From: Taibaiella koreensis
GTDB lineage: Bacteria > Bacteroidota > Bacteroidia > Chitinophagales > Chitinophagaceae
Assembly (NCBI RefSeq): GCF_003545715.1
Contig: NZ_QVNU01000007.1
Location: forward strand, 62,001-126,000
Reading direction: 5' to 3'
DNA: 64,000 bases
In this document: one piece after another, positions 50,840 to 59,080 of the stretch
Numbering within the stretch: the stretch's first letter is position 1
Layout of the letters: every line of letters starts with the position of its first letter
Translations under genes and position numbers: made by a program
Notes under the pieces: generated by a model
What the model saw: only the letters and a program-made list of their open reading frames with translations
Database searches by the model: none
Told to the model about the DNA's origin: nothing

Positions 50840-53203
50840 TTACCGGATAAGGGTCAGATCGCCCTGGTAAGTGAATTCCCTGTTACCCATTTCGCAGGTA
50901 TAGCGTATGCGGTAAAAATAGGTGCCGGCATCCAGCATATTGCCACCGTTATAATGGCTGCCGTCCCAGCCTTCGTCAAATTTGGTCGTATAGAATACCC
51001 TTTGGCCCCAGCGGTTAAAGATAGCCATCTCATACTTGGGAATAGGCCTGTTGCTTACCGCAACGAACTTATCATTGGTGCCATCGGCATTCGGACTGAA
51101 AGCATTCGGAATACCGATCTTGCAGCAAGACTCTTCGTCAATGCTTACGCTGGTCTCACCGGTACAGCCGTAGTAGTCGGTTACAATCACTTTATAGGTG
51201 CCTTTAGGAAGGTTGCTCATTACCGGGCCTTTACCATTGGGCAAATTATCCCAGAAGTAGCTGTAGGGAGAAGCACCGCCACCGGCTTCAATGCTTACCT
51301 TACCGCCAAGGCCGCCGGCATCGCACCAGGCATTTTCGCCTTCGCCTTCGGCTGTCAGTTTATAGCTAGTATTGGTCAGCGTAATGGTAGTATCGCTTTC
51401 GCAATTGTTTTGGTCTTTTATCGTAATAGTATGGGGGCCGGGTGCAAGGTTATTGAACCGCGGCGAACCACCAAAAGTGCCGCCGTCGATGCTGTACTGG
51501 TAGGTAGGCGTGCCGCCTACACCGTTTACCTCGATAAGACCATTGCTGCTGGTGCAAAGCGTATTCGCAGTATCCTTTACCTTTAAGAACACAGGGGAAG
51601 CATTGCCGGTAATGGTATAGTTTTCGGAGAAGGTACAGCCATTGCCCTGGGTAACGGTTACGGTATAGGTACCGGGCGCTACACCGTTCAGGTCCTGGCT
51701 TGTTTGCGGCGGCGTAGAGCTCCAGCTATAGCTTATGGGTGTGGTGCCGCCTGTAGGGCTTAGGGTTACACTGCCGTTGTTGCCCTGGCATACTACAGGG
51801 CCTACCACGCCGTTAAGCGCCATGGGCGTAGTACCGAAGGTAAAATAGTAAGGCTGGTTGTTGGTAAAGTTGGCCGAAGCATACAATTCTGTGCCGTTGT
51901 CCTGGATGGGCACAAACGTCAGCCCTGTCGTAAAGCCGGGATCGTTGGCAATGATCAGTTGGGTGATTTGCGGGGGAACATTGGCTTTCTTCAACGTAAG
52001 GGTTACCGGACCGGGTGTGTTGGTTGTTTGTACTTTCCAAACCCTGCGCATACGGGCATATTTGCCATCGGTGCTACAGAGCGTAACCAGGGTATCGGCA
52101 TGGTTGTCGCCGAAGAGCAGAAAACTGCGGTTACCCGCAAAGGCATTGGTATTGGCAGTATTGATTGCCGGGAAAGTACCGGGTATATTGCCGTTGTACA
52201 TAGTTACCATGGCGCCGGGATGTATCGACAGCGACTGGCGTTGATCGAGGGCCGAAGAATCGTCCCGGCCCACGCCGGTAATATTGTTCAGGTAAGGTGC
52301 ATTGGCCACATGATCCCATATGACCGTAGCGTCTGTAGCGATATAGTCGTTGGCATCGGTGCCGGTTTGCGCCAGGGTGAAGCCATATTTTACCGCCAGG
52401 TAAGATTCTATCTTGTTTCTTTCAATAGCGGTAAGCGACCTTTTATAGAGAATGAATTCAGCGATGTCGATCGAAGTAGGGTAGGCGTCGAATCCGGCTT
52501 CATTCTCATTGCCCAGCGACAAGCGGGCTGTTCCACTTGGTGAAAAAGTACCGGATATGGTCATTGAATTATCGCCGCTGCCGTCCAGGCGCATGCTCAG
52601 GTTGGTGGCTGTCGCCGTACTCGTATATAACTTTTGAAGGTCGGTAACTACGGCATTGCTCACCAGCGGGTTGCCGCTGTTGCGGAAATCGAGCCTGATC
52701 TTGCCCAGACCGGTGCCGGTGTTGGTCTCGTCGCCCAGGCGGGCAGGGCTGGTATTGATGGTTTGCCATTTGCACCATACTGCTGCGGGCTTACCCGGCG
52801 GGATAGCGTGCAGGTTGATCACCTGGAACATCGTCATTTCCTGTGCACCGATGATCTGGGTACCGCTGATCAGGTTATTGCTGGAAATGCAATTAGGTGC
52901 GGTATACACAAACTTCAGGTTAGGATTAAAGTTGATGGCACCCTGGACCAGCAGCGGAGGGTTCTGTGTCGTTCCGCTGGCGCCGGGATTGTGCGTGGAG
53001 AAATCGCCGGTAATGGCTGCCCCGGATTGTTCGGCCCAGGTAGTCACATTATTGGTAGCATTCAGAGTAGTCCCGGCATTGGCTTTCAGCCAAACCGTGT
53101 TATCCGTGCGTACACCACCCGGCGCCTGGGCCTGGATATTCTCCGAAGTGGCAAAAAGAGAAAGTCCCAGTAAGACCAGAGAAGAGTAGCGGTTCTTGTT
53201 CAT
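50840..53203 (-). CDS. Secreted T9SS (type B) protein with SprB-like repeats
   Basis: A 787-aa protein with a signal peptide (ends 'ENIQAQ'). The N-terminal half (about 27-300) looks like a LamG/DUF8202-type region ('FILYKRSLTAIERNKIESYLAV'). Residues about 455-690 hold three SprB-like repeats ('SYSWSSTPPQTSQDLNGVAPGTYTVTVT', in parts: 'APGTYTVTVTQGNGC', 'APGPHTITIKDQNNC', 'PKGTYKVIVTDYYGC'). The end is the gliding-motility-associated type B sorting domain ('PNAFSPNADGTNDKF', 'IFNRWGQRVFYTT'). Surface adhesin-like cargo; the cell may glide, but that cannot be told from this gene. Confidence 0.9.
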   Translation of the reverse strand: MNKNRYSSLVLLGLSLFATSENIQAQAPGGVRTDNTVWLKANAGTTLNATNNVTTWAEQSGAAITGDFSTHNPGASGTTQNPPLLVQGAINFNPNLKFVYTAPNCISSNNLISGTQIIGAQEMTMFQVINLHAIPPGKPAAVWCKWQTINTSPARLGDETNTGTGLGKIRLDFRNSGNPLVSNAVVTDLQKLYTSTATATNLSMRLDGSGDNSMTISGTFSPSGTARLSLGNENEAGFDAYPTSIDIAEFILYKRSLTAIERNKIESYLAVKYGFTLAQTGTDANDYIATDATVIWDHVANAPYLNNITGVGRDDSSALDQRQSLSIHPGAMVTMYNGNIPGTFPAINTANTNAFAGNRSFLLFGDNHADTLVTLCSTDGKYARMRRVWKVQTTNTPGPVTLTLKKANVPPQITQLIIANDPGFTTGLTFVPIQDNGTELYASANFTNNQPYYFTFGTTPMALNGVVGPVVCQGNNGSVTLSPTGGTTPISYSWSSTPPQTSQDLNGVAPGTYTVTVTQGNGCTFSENYTITGNASPVFLKVKDTANTLCTSSNGLIEVNGVGGTPTYQYSIDGGTFGGSPRFNNLAPGPHTITIKDQNNCESDTTITLTNTSYKLTAEGEGENAWCDAGGLGGKVSIEAGGGASPYSYFWDNLPNGKGPVMSNLPKGTYKVIVTDYYGCTGETSVSIDEESCCKIGIPNAFSPNADGTNDKFVAVSNRPIPKYEMAIFNRWGQRVFYTTKFDEGWDGSHYNGGNMLDAGTYFYRIRYTCEMGNREFTYQGDLTLIR

Positions 53204-53505
53204 ATCGATTCAATGGTTTGCAACAAAAATAATAGAATAGGTAAGATTCTCTAGCAGGGTGGTAGCAGGGTTCATTCTTCCGGGGTCTACTACAAAGCCC
53301 TCAAGGGATCTACTACAAAAAATGCCTGGCTAAATATCTGATTTACTTACTATTAAGAGGGGAAGCCCTTCGGTAAAGGTTGGGTAAAAAACGACTATAA
53401 ATAAGGTTCCTACATCTATATGTGGTGAAAAGAGGCCTGAAAAAGGTCTTTTTCCAGTGGTATTCCGGTTACGAAAAAGAGCAAGGGATAGTCGCCGGAC
53501 CTTGC
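53204..53505. other. Intergenic region upstream of plsC
   Basis: AT-rich DNA between divergent genes. An open frame from 53422 lies mostly before the -7 box of plsC and I take it as chance. No RNA seen. Confidence 0.4.
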
Positions 53506-53513
53506 TACCTTTG
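53506..53513 (+). promoter_or_regulatory. -7 element of the plsC-like gene
   Basis: TACCTTTG, 19 bp upstream of the ATG at 53533; it rules out the upstream frame start at 53422. Confidence 0.6.
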
Positions 53514-53532
53514 CCGCGCTATTCAAAAGAGA

Positions 53533-54276
53533 ATGAACATTTTCAAAAGAATTGCCGGACACCTTTATTTCTTTGCCGGCATGATCCTGTTTGTAGCGAC
53601 GATGTTGATCGCGATACTGCCGGCAGGTATCGCCCTGCTTTTTCCAGAACCCCGTAGAGCCCGTATTATTCATCCTACCTATAAAATATGGATGAGCCTG
53701 TTTCTACCGCTGGTCGGCTGTCCGGTACGGCGTAAAGGAAAGCACCATTTCAAAAAAGGAGAGAATTACGTGGTGGTGGTCAATCACAGTTCTCTGGTCG
53801 ATATACCGGTATCCACCCCCTGGATCCCCGGGCCCAATAAAACGCTGGCCAAAGTGGAAATGGCCCGCATTCCTTTATTCGGCGTCATTTACCGCGCAGG
53901 CTCTATCCTGGTCGATCGTAAGGCCGAAGCCAGCCGTAAGCAAAGCTTTACCCGCATGCAGGAGACCTTGAAGCAGGGCATTCACCTTTGCCTGTATCCC
54001 GAAGGTACCCGCAACAAAACGGAGGCACCACTGCAGCCTTTTTACGACGGCGCCTTTATTGCCGCCATCCGGGCACAGAAGCCCATCGTGCCTGCTGTGA
54101 TCTTCGGTACAAGGGAGATATTGCCCAACAAGCCGAAGCTATGGGCAAGGCCCAAAGCGATCCGCTATCACTTCCTGGAGCCGGTACCTACCCAGGGTCT
54201 CTCCATGAGCGACAGGCACGAGCTTAAAGAAAAGGTGTACCACATCATGGAAAGCTATATCATACAACATTCTTAA
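53533..54276 (+). CDS. 1-acyl-sn-glycerol-3-phosphate acyltransferase (PlsC-like)
   Basis: A 247-aa membrane-bound acyltransferase for phosphatidic acid synthesis. An N-terminal hydrophobic segment ('MILFVATMLIAILPAGIALL') precedes the acyltransferase motifs HX4D ('NHSSLVDIPV'), 'RAGSILVDRK' and 'YPEGTRNKTEAPLQPFYDGAF'. The promoter at 53506 sets the start at 53533. Next genes follow at 15 and 21 bp and are probably in the same operon. Confidence 0.92.
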   Translation: MNIFKRIAGHLYFFAGMILFVATMLIAILPAGIALLFPEPRRARIIHPTYKIWMSLFLPLVGCPVRRKGKHHFKKGENYVVVVNHSSLVDIPVSTPWIPGPNKTLAKVEMARIPLFGVIYRAGSILVDRKAEASRKQSFTRMQETLKQGIHLCLYPEGTRNKTEAPLQPFYDGAFIAAIRAQKPIVPAVIFGTREILPNKPKLWARPKAIRYHFLEPVPTQGLSMSDRHELKEKVYHIMESYIIQHS

Positions 54277-54291
54277 GCTTATTATTTCCCC

Positions 54292-55068
54292 ATGCGTATC
54301 GTCTTTATCGGTTCCGGCAATGTTGCCCATTTCTTTGCCACCCGCTTGCAAAAAAAAGGGCACGACATTGTCCAGGTCTACAGCCGCAATGCAGATCATG
54401 CTGCGGCCCTGGCCCGGCTTTGCGCCATACCCTCTGTAACTACCGAGCTTTCCGGCATTGTTCCCGATGCCGACGTCTATATCCTGGCGATTAAAGACGA
54501 TGCCTTGCCCGAAGTAGCACAGCAGCTTCGCTTCGACGGAAAAGTGGTGATCCACTGTGCAGGTGCGGTACCGCTCGATACCATCGCCGGCACCGCCGGT
54601 GATCTGGCTGTGATCTGGTCGTTGTATTCCATTAAAAAAAGCAACCTGCCGCAAAGCGACGACGTGCCTTTGATCGTTGAGGCCAATACCGGCAGGGCCC
54701 TGGAACTGGCCCTCAGCCTGGCCCGCGATATATCCGGCACGGTGCTGGAAACCGACTACGCCCAACGGCAAATGCTGCACCTGAGCGCCGTGTTCGTCAA
54801 CAATTTTACCAACCACCTGATGGCCATTGCGCAGAAGATTGGCGAAGCGCATCAATTGCCCTTTGCCATCTTGCAGCCGATCATACGGCAAACCCTGGAG
54901 CAAACCGCTCATGTGCTCCCGGCCGAAAGCCAGACAGGGCCAGCCGTACGGCACGATAGCGCCACTATAGCCAAGCACCTTTCCCTGCTGGCTGAGCAGC
55001 CTGGGTGGCAGCAGGTATATGCCGGTATTACGGCCTCGATACAACAAATGAATCCCCTTCACACCTAA
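54292..55068 (+). CDS. DUF2520 Rossmann-fold protein
   Basis: A 258-aa protein with an N-terminal Rossmann domain ('MRIVFIGSGNVAHFFATRLQ', 'VYILAIKDDALPEVA', 'VIHCAGAVPLDT') and the C-terminal all-helical DUF2520 domain ('MLHLSAVFVNNFTNHLMAIA'). It resembles 6-phosphogluconate-dehydrogenase-like or F420-dependent NADP oxidoreductases. The substrate is unknown. In the group this gene often sits next to a KdsC-like gene, as here. Confidence 0.9.
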   Translation: MRIVFIGSGNVAHFFATRLQKKGHDIVQVYSRNADHAAALARLCAIPSVTTELSGIVPDADVYILAIKDDALPEVAQQLRFDGKVVIHCAGAVPLDTIAGTAGDLAVIWSLYSIKKSNLPQSDDVPLIVEANTGRALELALSLARDISGTVLETDYAQRQMLHLSAVFVNNFTNHLMAIAQKIGEAHQLPFAILQPIIRQTLEQTAHVLPAESQTGPAVRHDSATIAKHLSLLAEQPGWQQVYAGITASIQQMNPLHT

Positions 55069-55089
55069 CCAGAAGCTCTTTTTTATCCT

Positions 55090-55587
55090 ATGAATGTGCT
55101 GGAATTATTTGAACCGATAAAAGTGTTTGTATTTGATATCGATGGCGTGCTTACCGATGGTATGCTGCATGTGCAGGAAGACGGGGAGCTGCTGCGTCGC
55201 ATGAACATTAAGGATGGCTACGCGCTGCAGCTGGCCATTAAGAAGGGATATAAAGTATGGGTGATCTCGGGGGGAAAGACCCAGGCCGTACGGAACCGGC
55301 TCGACAAGTTGGGTGTGACCGAGGTGCATGTGGCCATAGACGATAAGACAAGCCTGCTGCGCCGGCTGATCGAAGCCGGCGGATACCAGGCGGCCGAGCT
55401 CCTGTATATGGGCGATGATATGCCCGACAAAGCTTCGATGCTGCTGTGCGGGCTGCGCACCTGCCCGGCCGACGCCGTGAGCGATATCAAGCAGATCGCA
55501 CATTATATCTCACCCCTGAAAGGTGGCGCCGGCTGTGCGCGCGACGTCATCGAAAAAGTATTAAAGATCAACGGGCATTGGGAATAG
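55090..55587 (+). CDS. KdsC-like HAD phosphatase (3-deoxy-D-manno-octulosonate 8-phosphate phosphatase type)
   Basis: A 165-aa HAD hydrolase of the type C0 (no cap). The nucleophile motif 'VFDIDGVLTDGML' (DxDGVLTDG is the KdsC mark), 'WVISGGKTQAVRNRL' and 'LYMGDDMPDKASM' are all present. It releases phosphate from KDO-8-phosphate in lipopolysaccharide synthesis (family knowledge). Length is normal for the family. Last gene of the operon; the palindromic repeats at 55614 follow. Confidence 0.93.
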   Translation: MNVLELFEPIKVFVFDIDGVLTDGMLHVQEDGELLRRMNIKDGYALQLAIKKGYKVWVISGGKTQAVRNRLDKLGVTEVHVAIDDKTSLLRRLIEAGGYQAAELLYMGDDMPDKASMLLCGLRTCPADAVSDIKQIAHYISPLKGGAGCARDVIEKVLKINGHWE

Positions 55588-55613
55588 AACGGTTGTTTGT
55601 GGGCCTCTGCCTG

Positions 55614-55783
55614 TAGAGACGTCGCATGCAACGGCTCTACAGACAACGGCTACGTAACGTTACAACCACAATTGTACACCGTTGCATGCAACGGAACGTT
55701 GTAACCCATACTTGTTAAGACGTTGCATGCAACTAAACGTTGTAATCCATAGTTATTAAGACGTTGCATGCAACGTCTCTACG
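55614..55783. repeat. Array of CGTTGCATGCAACG palindromes with a 41-bp period
   Basis: The 14-bp palindrome occurs at 55620 (one change), 55680, 55721 (last base changed) and 55762. The last three are exactly 41 bp apart with similar spacers (AACGTTGTAA..CCATA). The ends GTAGAGAC and GTCTCTAC pair with each other. Not a CRISPR array: the unit is too short and the spacers repeat. Confidence 0.8.
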
Positions 55784-55798
55784 GAGCAGGATTATTTT

Positions 55799-56395
55799 TT
55801 AACTCCTGTTACGGCTGAGGACACCCCTGATGTAGGAGGTAAAACGGTTGGTAGTAGGATAGCGGCGGTGTGGCGTCATATTGTTAAACACCAATGCCGT
55901 AAGCAGCAGAATGCAGGCCCCGCTGAGCACCGGCGATAGTACAAAGAGATAGCCCATAGCCTTTATTTTCGCACCGCTGGATACCGCGATCAGTGCCGTA
56001 GCGCCGCCGGGCGGATGTAGCGTCTTGGTCACCTGCATCAATACGATCGAAATAGCCACAGCAAGCGGCGCCGTCAGCCAGATGATATCCGGTAGCAACT
56101 GGGCCACGGTAACGCCGGCCAGTGCCGATACCAGATGGCCGCCAATGAGGTTGCGCGGCTGGGCCAGCGGGCTTTGTATGGCGCCGTAGACCAGTACGCT
56201 GGAGGCGCCGAAAGAGCCGATAAGAAAAATATTCTCGAGGCGGCTCAATTGCAGGCTTTGCAGGAAGGCGATAATGCCTATACCGGCAAAGGCCCCGACG
56301 AACGACCAGAAATGCTCGCGGTAGTCTACCAGCGTTTCCTTATAGATAACATAGCGGGATACCCGCAATCCTCTTTTGATTTTCTTGCCGACCAT
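55799..56395 (-). CDS. HPP-family membrane protein
   Basis: A 198-aa protein with four membrane helices and the motif that names the family, 'TLHPPGGATALIAV'. 'RNLIGGHLVSALAGVTVAQLL' and 'ENIFLIGSFGASSVLVYGA' are further conserved parts. Related plant and cyanobacterial proteins carry nitrite into plastids, but the bacterial function is mostly unknown. The frame extends upstream to 56485, but that part overlaps the RNase P RNA, so the ATG at 56395 is correct. Confidence 0.9.
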   Translation of the reverse strand: MVGKKIKRGLRVSRYVIYKETLVDYREHFWSFVGAFAGIGIIAFLQSLQLSRLENIFLIGSFGASSVLVYGAIQSPLAQPRNLIGGHLVSALAGVTVAQLLPDIIWLTAPLAVAISIVLMQVTKTLHPPGGATALIAVSSGAKIKAMGYLFVLSPVLSGACILLLTALVFNNMTPHRRYPTTNRFTSYIRGVLSRNRS

Positions 56396-56433
56396 ATGCC
56401 GCCTGGCATGGATTGATTTTGATAGAAAAAAAA

Positions 56434-56798
56434 CTACAAACCCTGTAAGCCGGATTTTGTCCGCCGCAAGCGGCGGTGCTGCCATTTATCTGGGTGTTAC
56501 CTTGCGGCAACACTCTATCTGCCTACCCGCAGGCATCGGACGAGCAGCCCTCAATCGCCTGCCTATTGGGCATTTCATCACGCAAGGCTTGCCCATAATT
56601 GCAGTTACCTGCAGCTATCGTGCGCTCTTACCGCACATTTTCACCCTTACCCTTCGTCTTGCGGCGCCGGGCGGTTATTTTCTGTGGCGCTGTCTGTATT
56701 TCCCTTGCCGGAAACCCCATCCGTTAGGTGGTGCGTCGCTCTGTGCTGTCCGGACTTTCCTCTACTCCTTGCGGAGCAGCGGCAGCACGGGTTTGTAG
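56434..56798 (-). ncRNA. rnpB: RNase P RNA, class A
   Basis: The minus strand starts CTACAAACCCGTGCTGCCGC and ends GGGTTTGTAG, which pair as P1. Inside are the conserved GAGGAAAGTCCGGAC (CR I), CAGAAAATAACCGCC, the GGTAAGAGCGCAC core and the 3' ACAAAATCCGGCTTACAG (CR V). It is the catalytic RNA that trims tRNA 5' ends. About 365 nt. The transcript ends in a T run (minus strand TTTTTTTTCTATC). Confidence 0.97.
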
Positions 56799-56803
56799 CG
56801 GCG

Positions 56804-56811
56804 CAAAGATA
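56804..56811 (-). promoter_or_regulatory. -7 element of rnpB
   Basis: TATCTTTG on the minus strand, 5 bp before the first base of the RNA, exactly where a TAnnTTTG box should be. Confidence 0.75.
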
Positions 56812-56840
56812 GCTTAATTTTTTCGCTGTATTGTTTAATT

Positions 56841-56860
56841 GCTGGCGCACGTGCCTCGCT
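56841..56860. repeat. REP-like palindromic element, family 2 (short copy)
   Basis: GCTGGCGCACGTGCCTCGCT. Confidence 0.5.
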
Positions 56861-56906
56861 ATTAAGTTTTCTCGCAGCGGTGCGGCGGGGGAGCGTTTCT
56901 TTATAA

Positions 56907-56933
56907 GCTGGCGCACGCGCCTCGCGTGTGCCC
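56907..56933. repeat. REP-like palindromic element, family 2
   Basis: GCTGGCGCACGCGCCTCGCG followed by TGTGCCC, the clearest copy; near-exact inverse of the one at 57244. Confidence 0.65.
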
Positions 56934-57243
56934 GTTAAGCTCTGTCACAGTGGTGTACAGTGATTTTTTTCACTGAGGCGCAACGGCGCAAAGCAGCAAC
57001 GAATATATTTGTGCCTCCGTGACCTACGATAAAACACCCAAGATCCTTCTCTTCGCAAGCTTCGATCGGGATGACGGTGTAATGTATTCATTTCTCGCGA
57101 TGGTATAGCATTTGAGCGGCTCAGCGACAAATGCCTTATAACGCATTGTCACCTTGAGCGTTTCGAAGGCTAAAAGGCAAGCTGTGACTAAAATTTTTGT
57201 CCTGCTTCGACTCCACTCAGCAAGACAAGATTTTTAAACCACA

Positions 57244-57270
57244 GGCACACGCGAGGGCGCGTGCGCCAGC
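57244..57270. repeat. REP-like palindromic element, family 2, inverted
   Basis: GGCACACGCGAGGGCGCGTG followed by CGCCAGC, reverse complement of the copy at 56907 with one extra G. The two face each other across 310 bp. Confidence 0.65.
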
Positions 57271-57300
57271 GTGGCTGTTTTTCTTTCTCGCTATTACGCC

Positions 57301-57335
57301 AACGCTGTAAGGGTGTTCAAAACCCTTACAGCGTT
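57301..57335. terminator. Terminator after lepB
   Basis: Perfect 14-bp stem AACGCTGTAAGGGT / ACCCTTACAGCGTT, 7-nt loop, 17 bp after the lepB stop. Confidence 0.8.
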
Positions 57336-57352
57336 GTCACAAGGAAATTTGG

Positions 57353-58912
57353 TTATTGCTGCAGCGCGCCCACACCGCGGAACAGGCGCTCCCAGCGGAT
57401 GCCCTTCTTCGTGGTGTAAGGGCTGGGACCATCTTCGCCATCGCCGCCGTAGCTGAGCCATACGAAGGAGGCTTTGCCCACGATATGATCTTCGGGTACA
57501 AAACCCCAGAATCGGGAGTCTTCCGAGTTGTGCCGGTTGTCGCCCATCATCCAGTAGTAATTCATCTTGAAGGTGTATTGCGTCGCCGGCTTCCCATTGA
57601 GGTAATAGCGACCGTCGCGCACTTCGAAGCGGTTCTTTTCGTAAGTGCGTATGGCGCGCTCATACAGGGCCAGGGTAGCGGCATTGAGGTCGATGGTCAT
57701 GCCTTTAGCGGGAATGGTAAGCGGTCCGTAGTTGTCCTGGTTCCAGGGGTAACGATCGCTGTGCTGCGGGAAGGTGGCCCGTCCGCTCCCATCGATATAG
57801 CCGCGCGGCTCGGTGAAGACGCTAATGGCGGTCACCTTCGGCAGCTCGGCAATAGCCGCAGCCGTTTCCTGTTCCATTTCCAGCACCATATTGCCGGCGG
57901 CATCGGTGCCTTTATACAGGATATGGTTGTCTTCGGTATAGTCGGGCGACAGGTAAAAGCCGCTTTGCACTTGTATTTTATAGTCGATGCGCTGATGCGG
58001 AAAAGTATTTCCCTTGGTCCCGTTTACATACAGCGCGCCATCCCTGATCTCTACCCGGTCGCCGGGGAGGCCTACGCAGCGCTTGATAAAGTTTTCCTTC
58101 TTATCCACAGGCCGGGTGAGGATCTTTGTACGGGCCCAAACGGCTTCCCTGCCTTCGTTGCGGACGGCAGCATAGTAGTCGCGGCCAGGCGCATCGGCCA
58201 TAGCAGTATCGTTGTGCGGTACGTTGAACACTACGATATCGTAACGTTTTACCTTACCCAGACCGGGCAGGCGATGATAGTCCCACTGCACCAGGTCGGT
58301 ATACGACCGGCCACCGGTAATGGGCAGGGTATTGTGTACCAAGGGCACGGCTACCGGGGTCATGGGCAGACGGGCGCCGTAGGCCGACTTGCTCACAAAG
58401 AGGTAATCGTTGGTAAGTAAGGTGCCTTCCATAGAACCGGAAGGAATGGTATAGCCCTCGATGAAGAAGGTGCGGATAATGGTAGCCGCTACTACGGCAA
58501 AGGCAGCAGCATCGACCCATTCGCGGATGAGCTTACGTGGGCCCTGTACAGGGATCATGCGCGAGGGCGCCTTGTATTGGTCCTTGCGGTTAAAGCCGAT
58601 ATAGATGAAGTACACGAAGGGGGCTACTGCAGTAATGGCTTGCTGGTAGAATTTGGTCTTGCCGAAGCTACGGACAAACTCCAGGTAGATGCCTATAGTA
58701 AATATATAGCCCAGGAAAGGGATGAGCTGGGCGGCCATCCACCACTTGGGTCTACGGGTAAGCCGCAGGATATGCCAGGTGTTGAGCACCGGGATAAGGG
58801 CCAGCCAGGCCGGTATGCCGGCCTTTTGAAACATCTTGTACAGACCGATCACCGGCAGCACGAAGGCGATAAGGATAAAAACGATACCCAGGGAAAATTG
58901 ACTCCATTCCAT
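57353..58912 (-). CDS. lepB: Signal peptidase I, large Bacteroidota form
   Basis: A 519-aa S26 peptidase that cuts Sec signal peptides at the outer face of the inner membrane. Unlike the 200-330-aa enzymes of most bacteria, it starts with a domain of about 110 residues with three membrane helices ('VLPVIGLYKMFQKAGIPAWLA', DUF5684-like). Then come a further helix, the catalytic Ser ('IPSGSMEGTLL', near residue 158) and the catalytic Lys ('NFIKRCVGLPGDRVEI'). The 'MMGDNRHNSEDSRFWG' box is near the C-terminus, and a long insert separates it from the Lys box. Single gene with its own terminator. Confidence 0.94.
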   Translation of the reverse strand: MEWSQFSLGIVFILIAFVLPVIGLYKMFQKAGIPAWLALIPVLNTWHILRLTRRPKWWMAAQLIPFLGYIFTIGIYLEFVRSFGKTKFYQQAITAVAPFVYFIYIGFNRKDQYKAPSRMIPVQGPRKLIREWVDAAAFAVVAATIIRTFFIEGYTIPSGSMEGTLLTNDYLFVSKSAYGARLPMTPVAVPLVHNTLPITGGRSYTDLVQWDYHRLPGLGKVKRYDIVVFNVPHNDTAMADAPGRDYYAAVRNEGREAVWARTKILTRPVDKKENFIKRCVGLPGDRVEIRDGALYVNGTKGNTFPHQRIDYKIQVQSGFYLSPDYTEDNHILYKGTDAAGNMVLEMEQETAAAIAELPKVTAISVFTEPRGYIDGSGRATFPQHSDRYPWNQDNYGPLTIPAKGMTIDLNAATLALYERAIRTYEKNRFEVRDGRYYLNGKPATQYTFKMNYYWMMGDNRHNSEDSRFWGFVPEDHIVGKASFVWLSYGGDGEDGPSPYTTKKGIRWERLFRGVGALQQ

Positions 58913-59080
58913 AGCAGGGAAAATTTTAGGTTGATAATGTATCGGGCCTAAAATTAACGTCCGCTGCCAGGGATTGGCCTGTGTTAACGGTGTTCTTCGG
59001 TAAAAAATAGGTGAATGGACGAGTGCAGAAGGTAAAGAGGTCGCCGGTACCCGGGATCAATGTCTTTGCCACACCGGCGA

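Larger units (their letters stand above)
56812..57300. other. Repeat-rich intergenic region
   Basis: About 490 bp with three family-2 REP palindromes (56841, 56907, 57244), a CTGAGGCGCAACGGCGCAAAG stretch in parts near 56972, and a TGCTTCGACTCCACTCAGC arm near 57202. No gene seen; open frames here are repeats in disguise. Confidence 0.6.

Noticed and set aside
55614-55783. CRISPR array
   Set aside because: The repeat unit is only 14 bp, spacers resemble each other and no cas gene is near.
57356-58420. 354-codon frame opposite lepB
   Set aside because: Shadow of signal peptidase I, no motif of its own.
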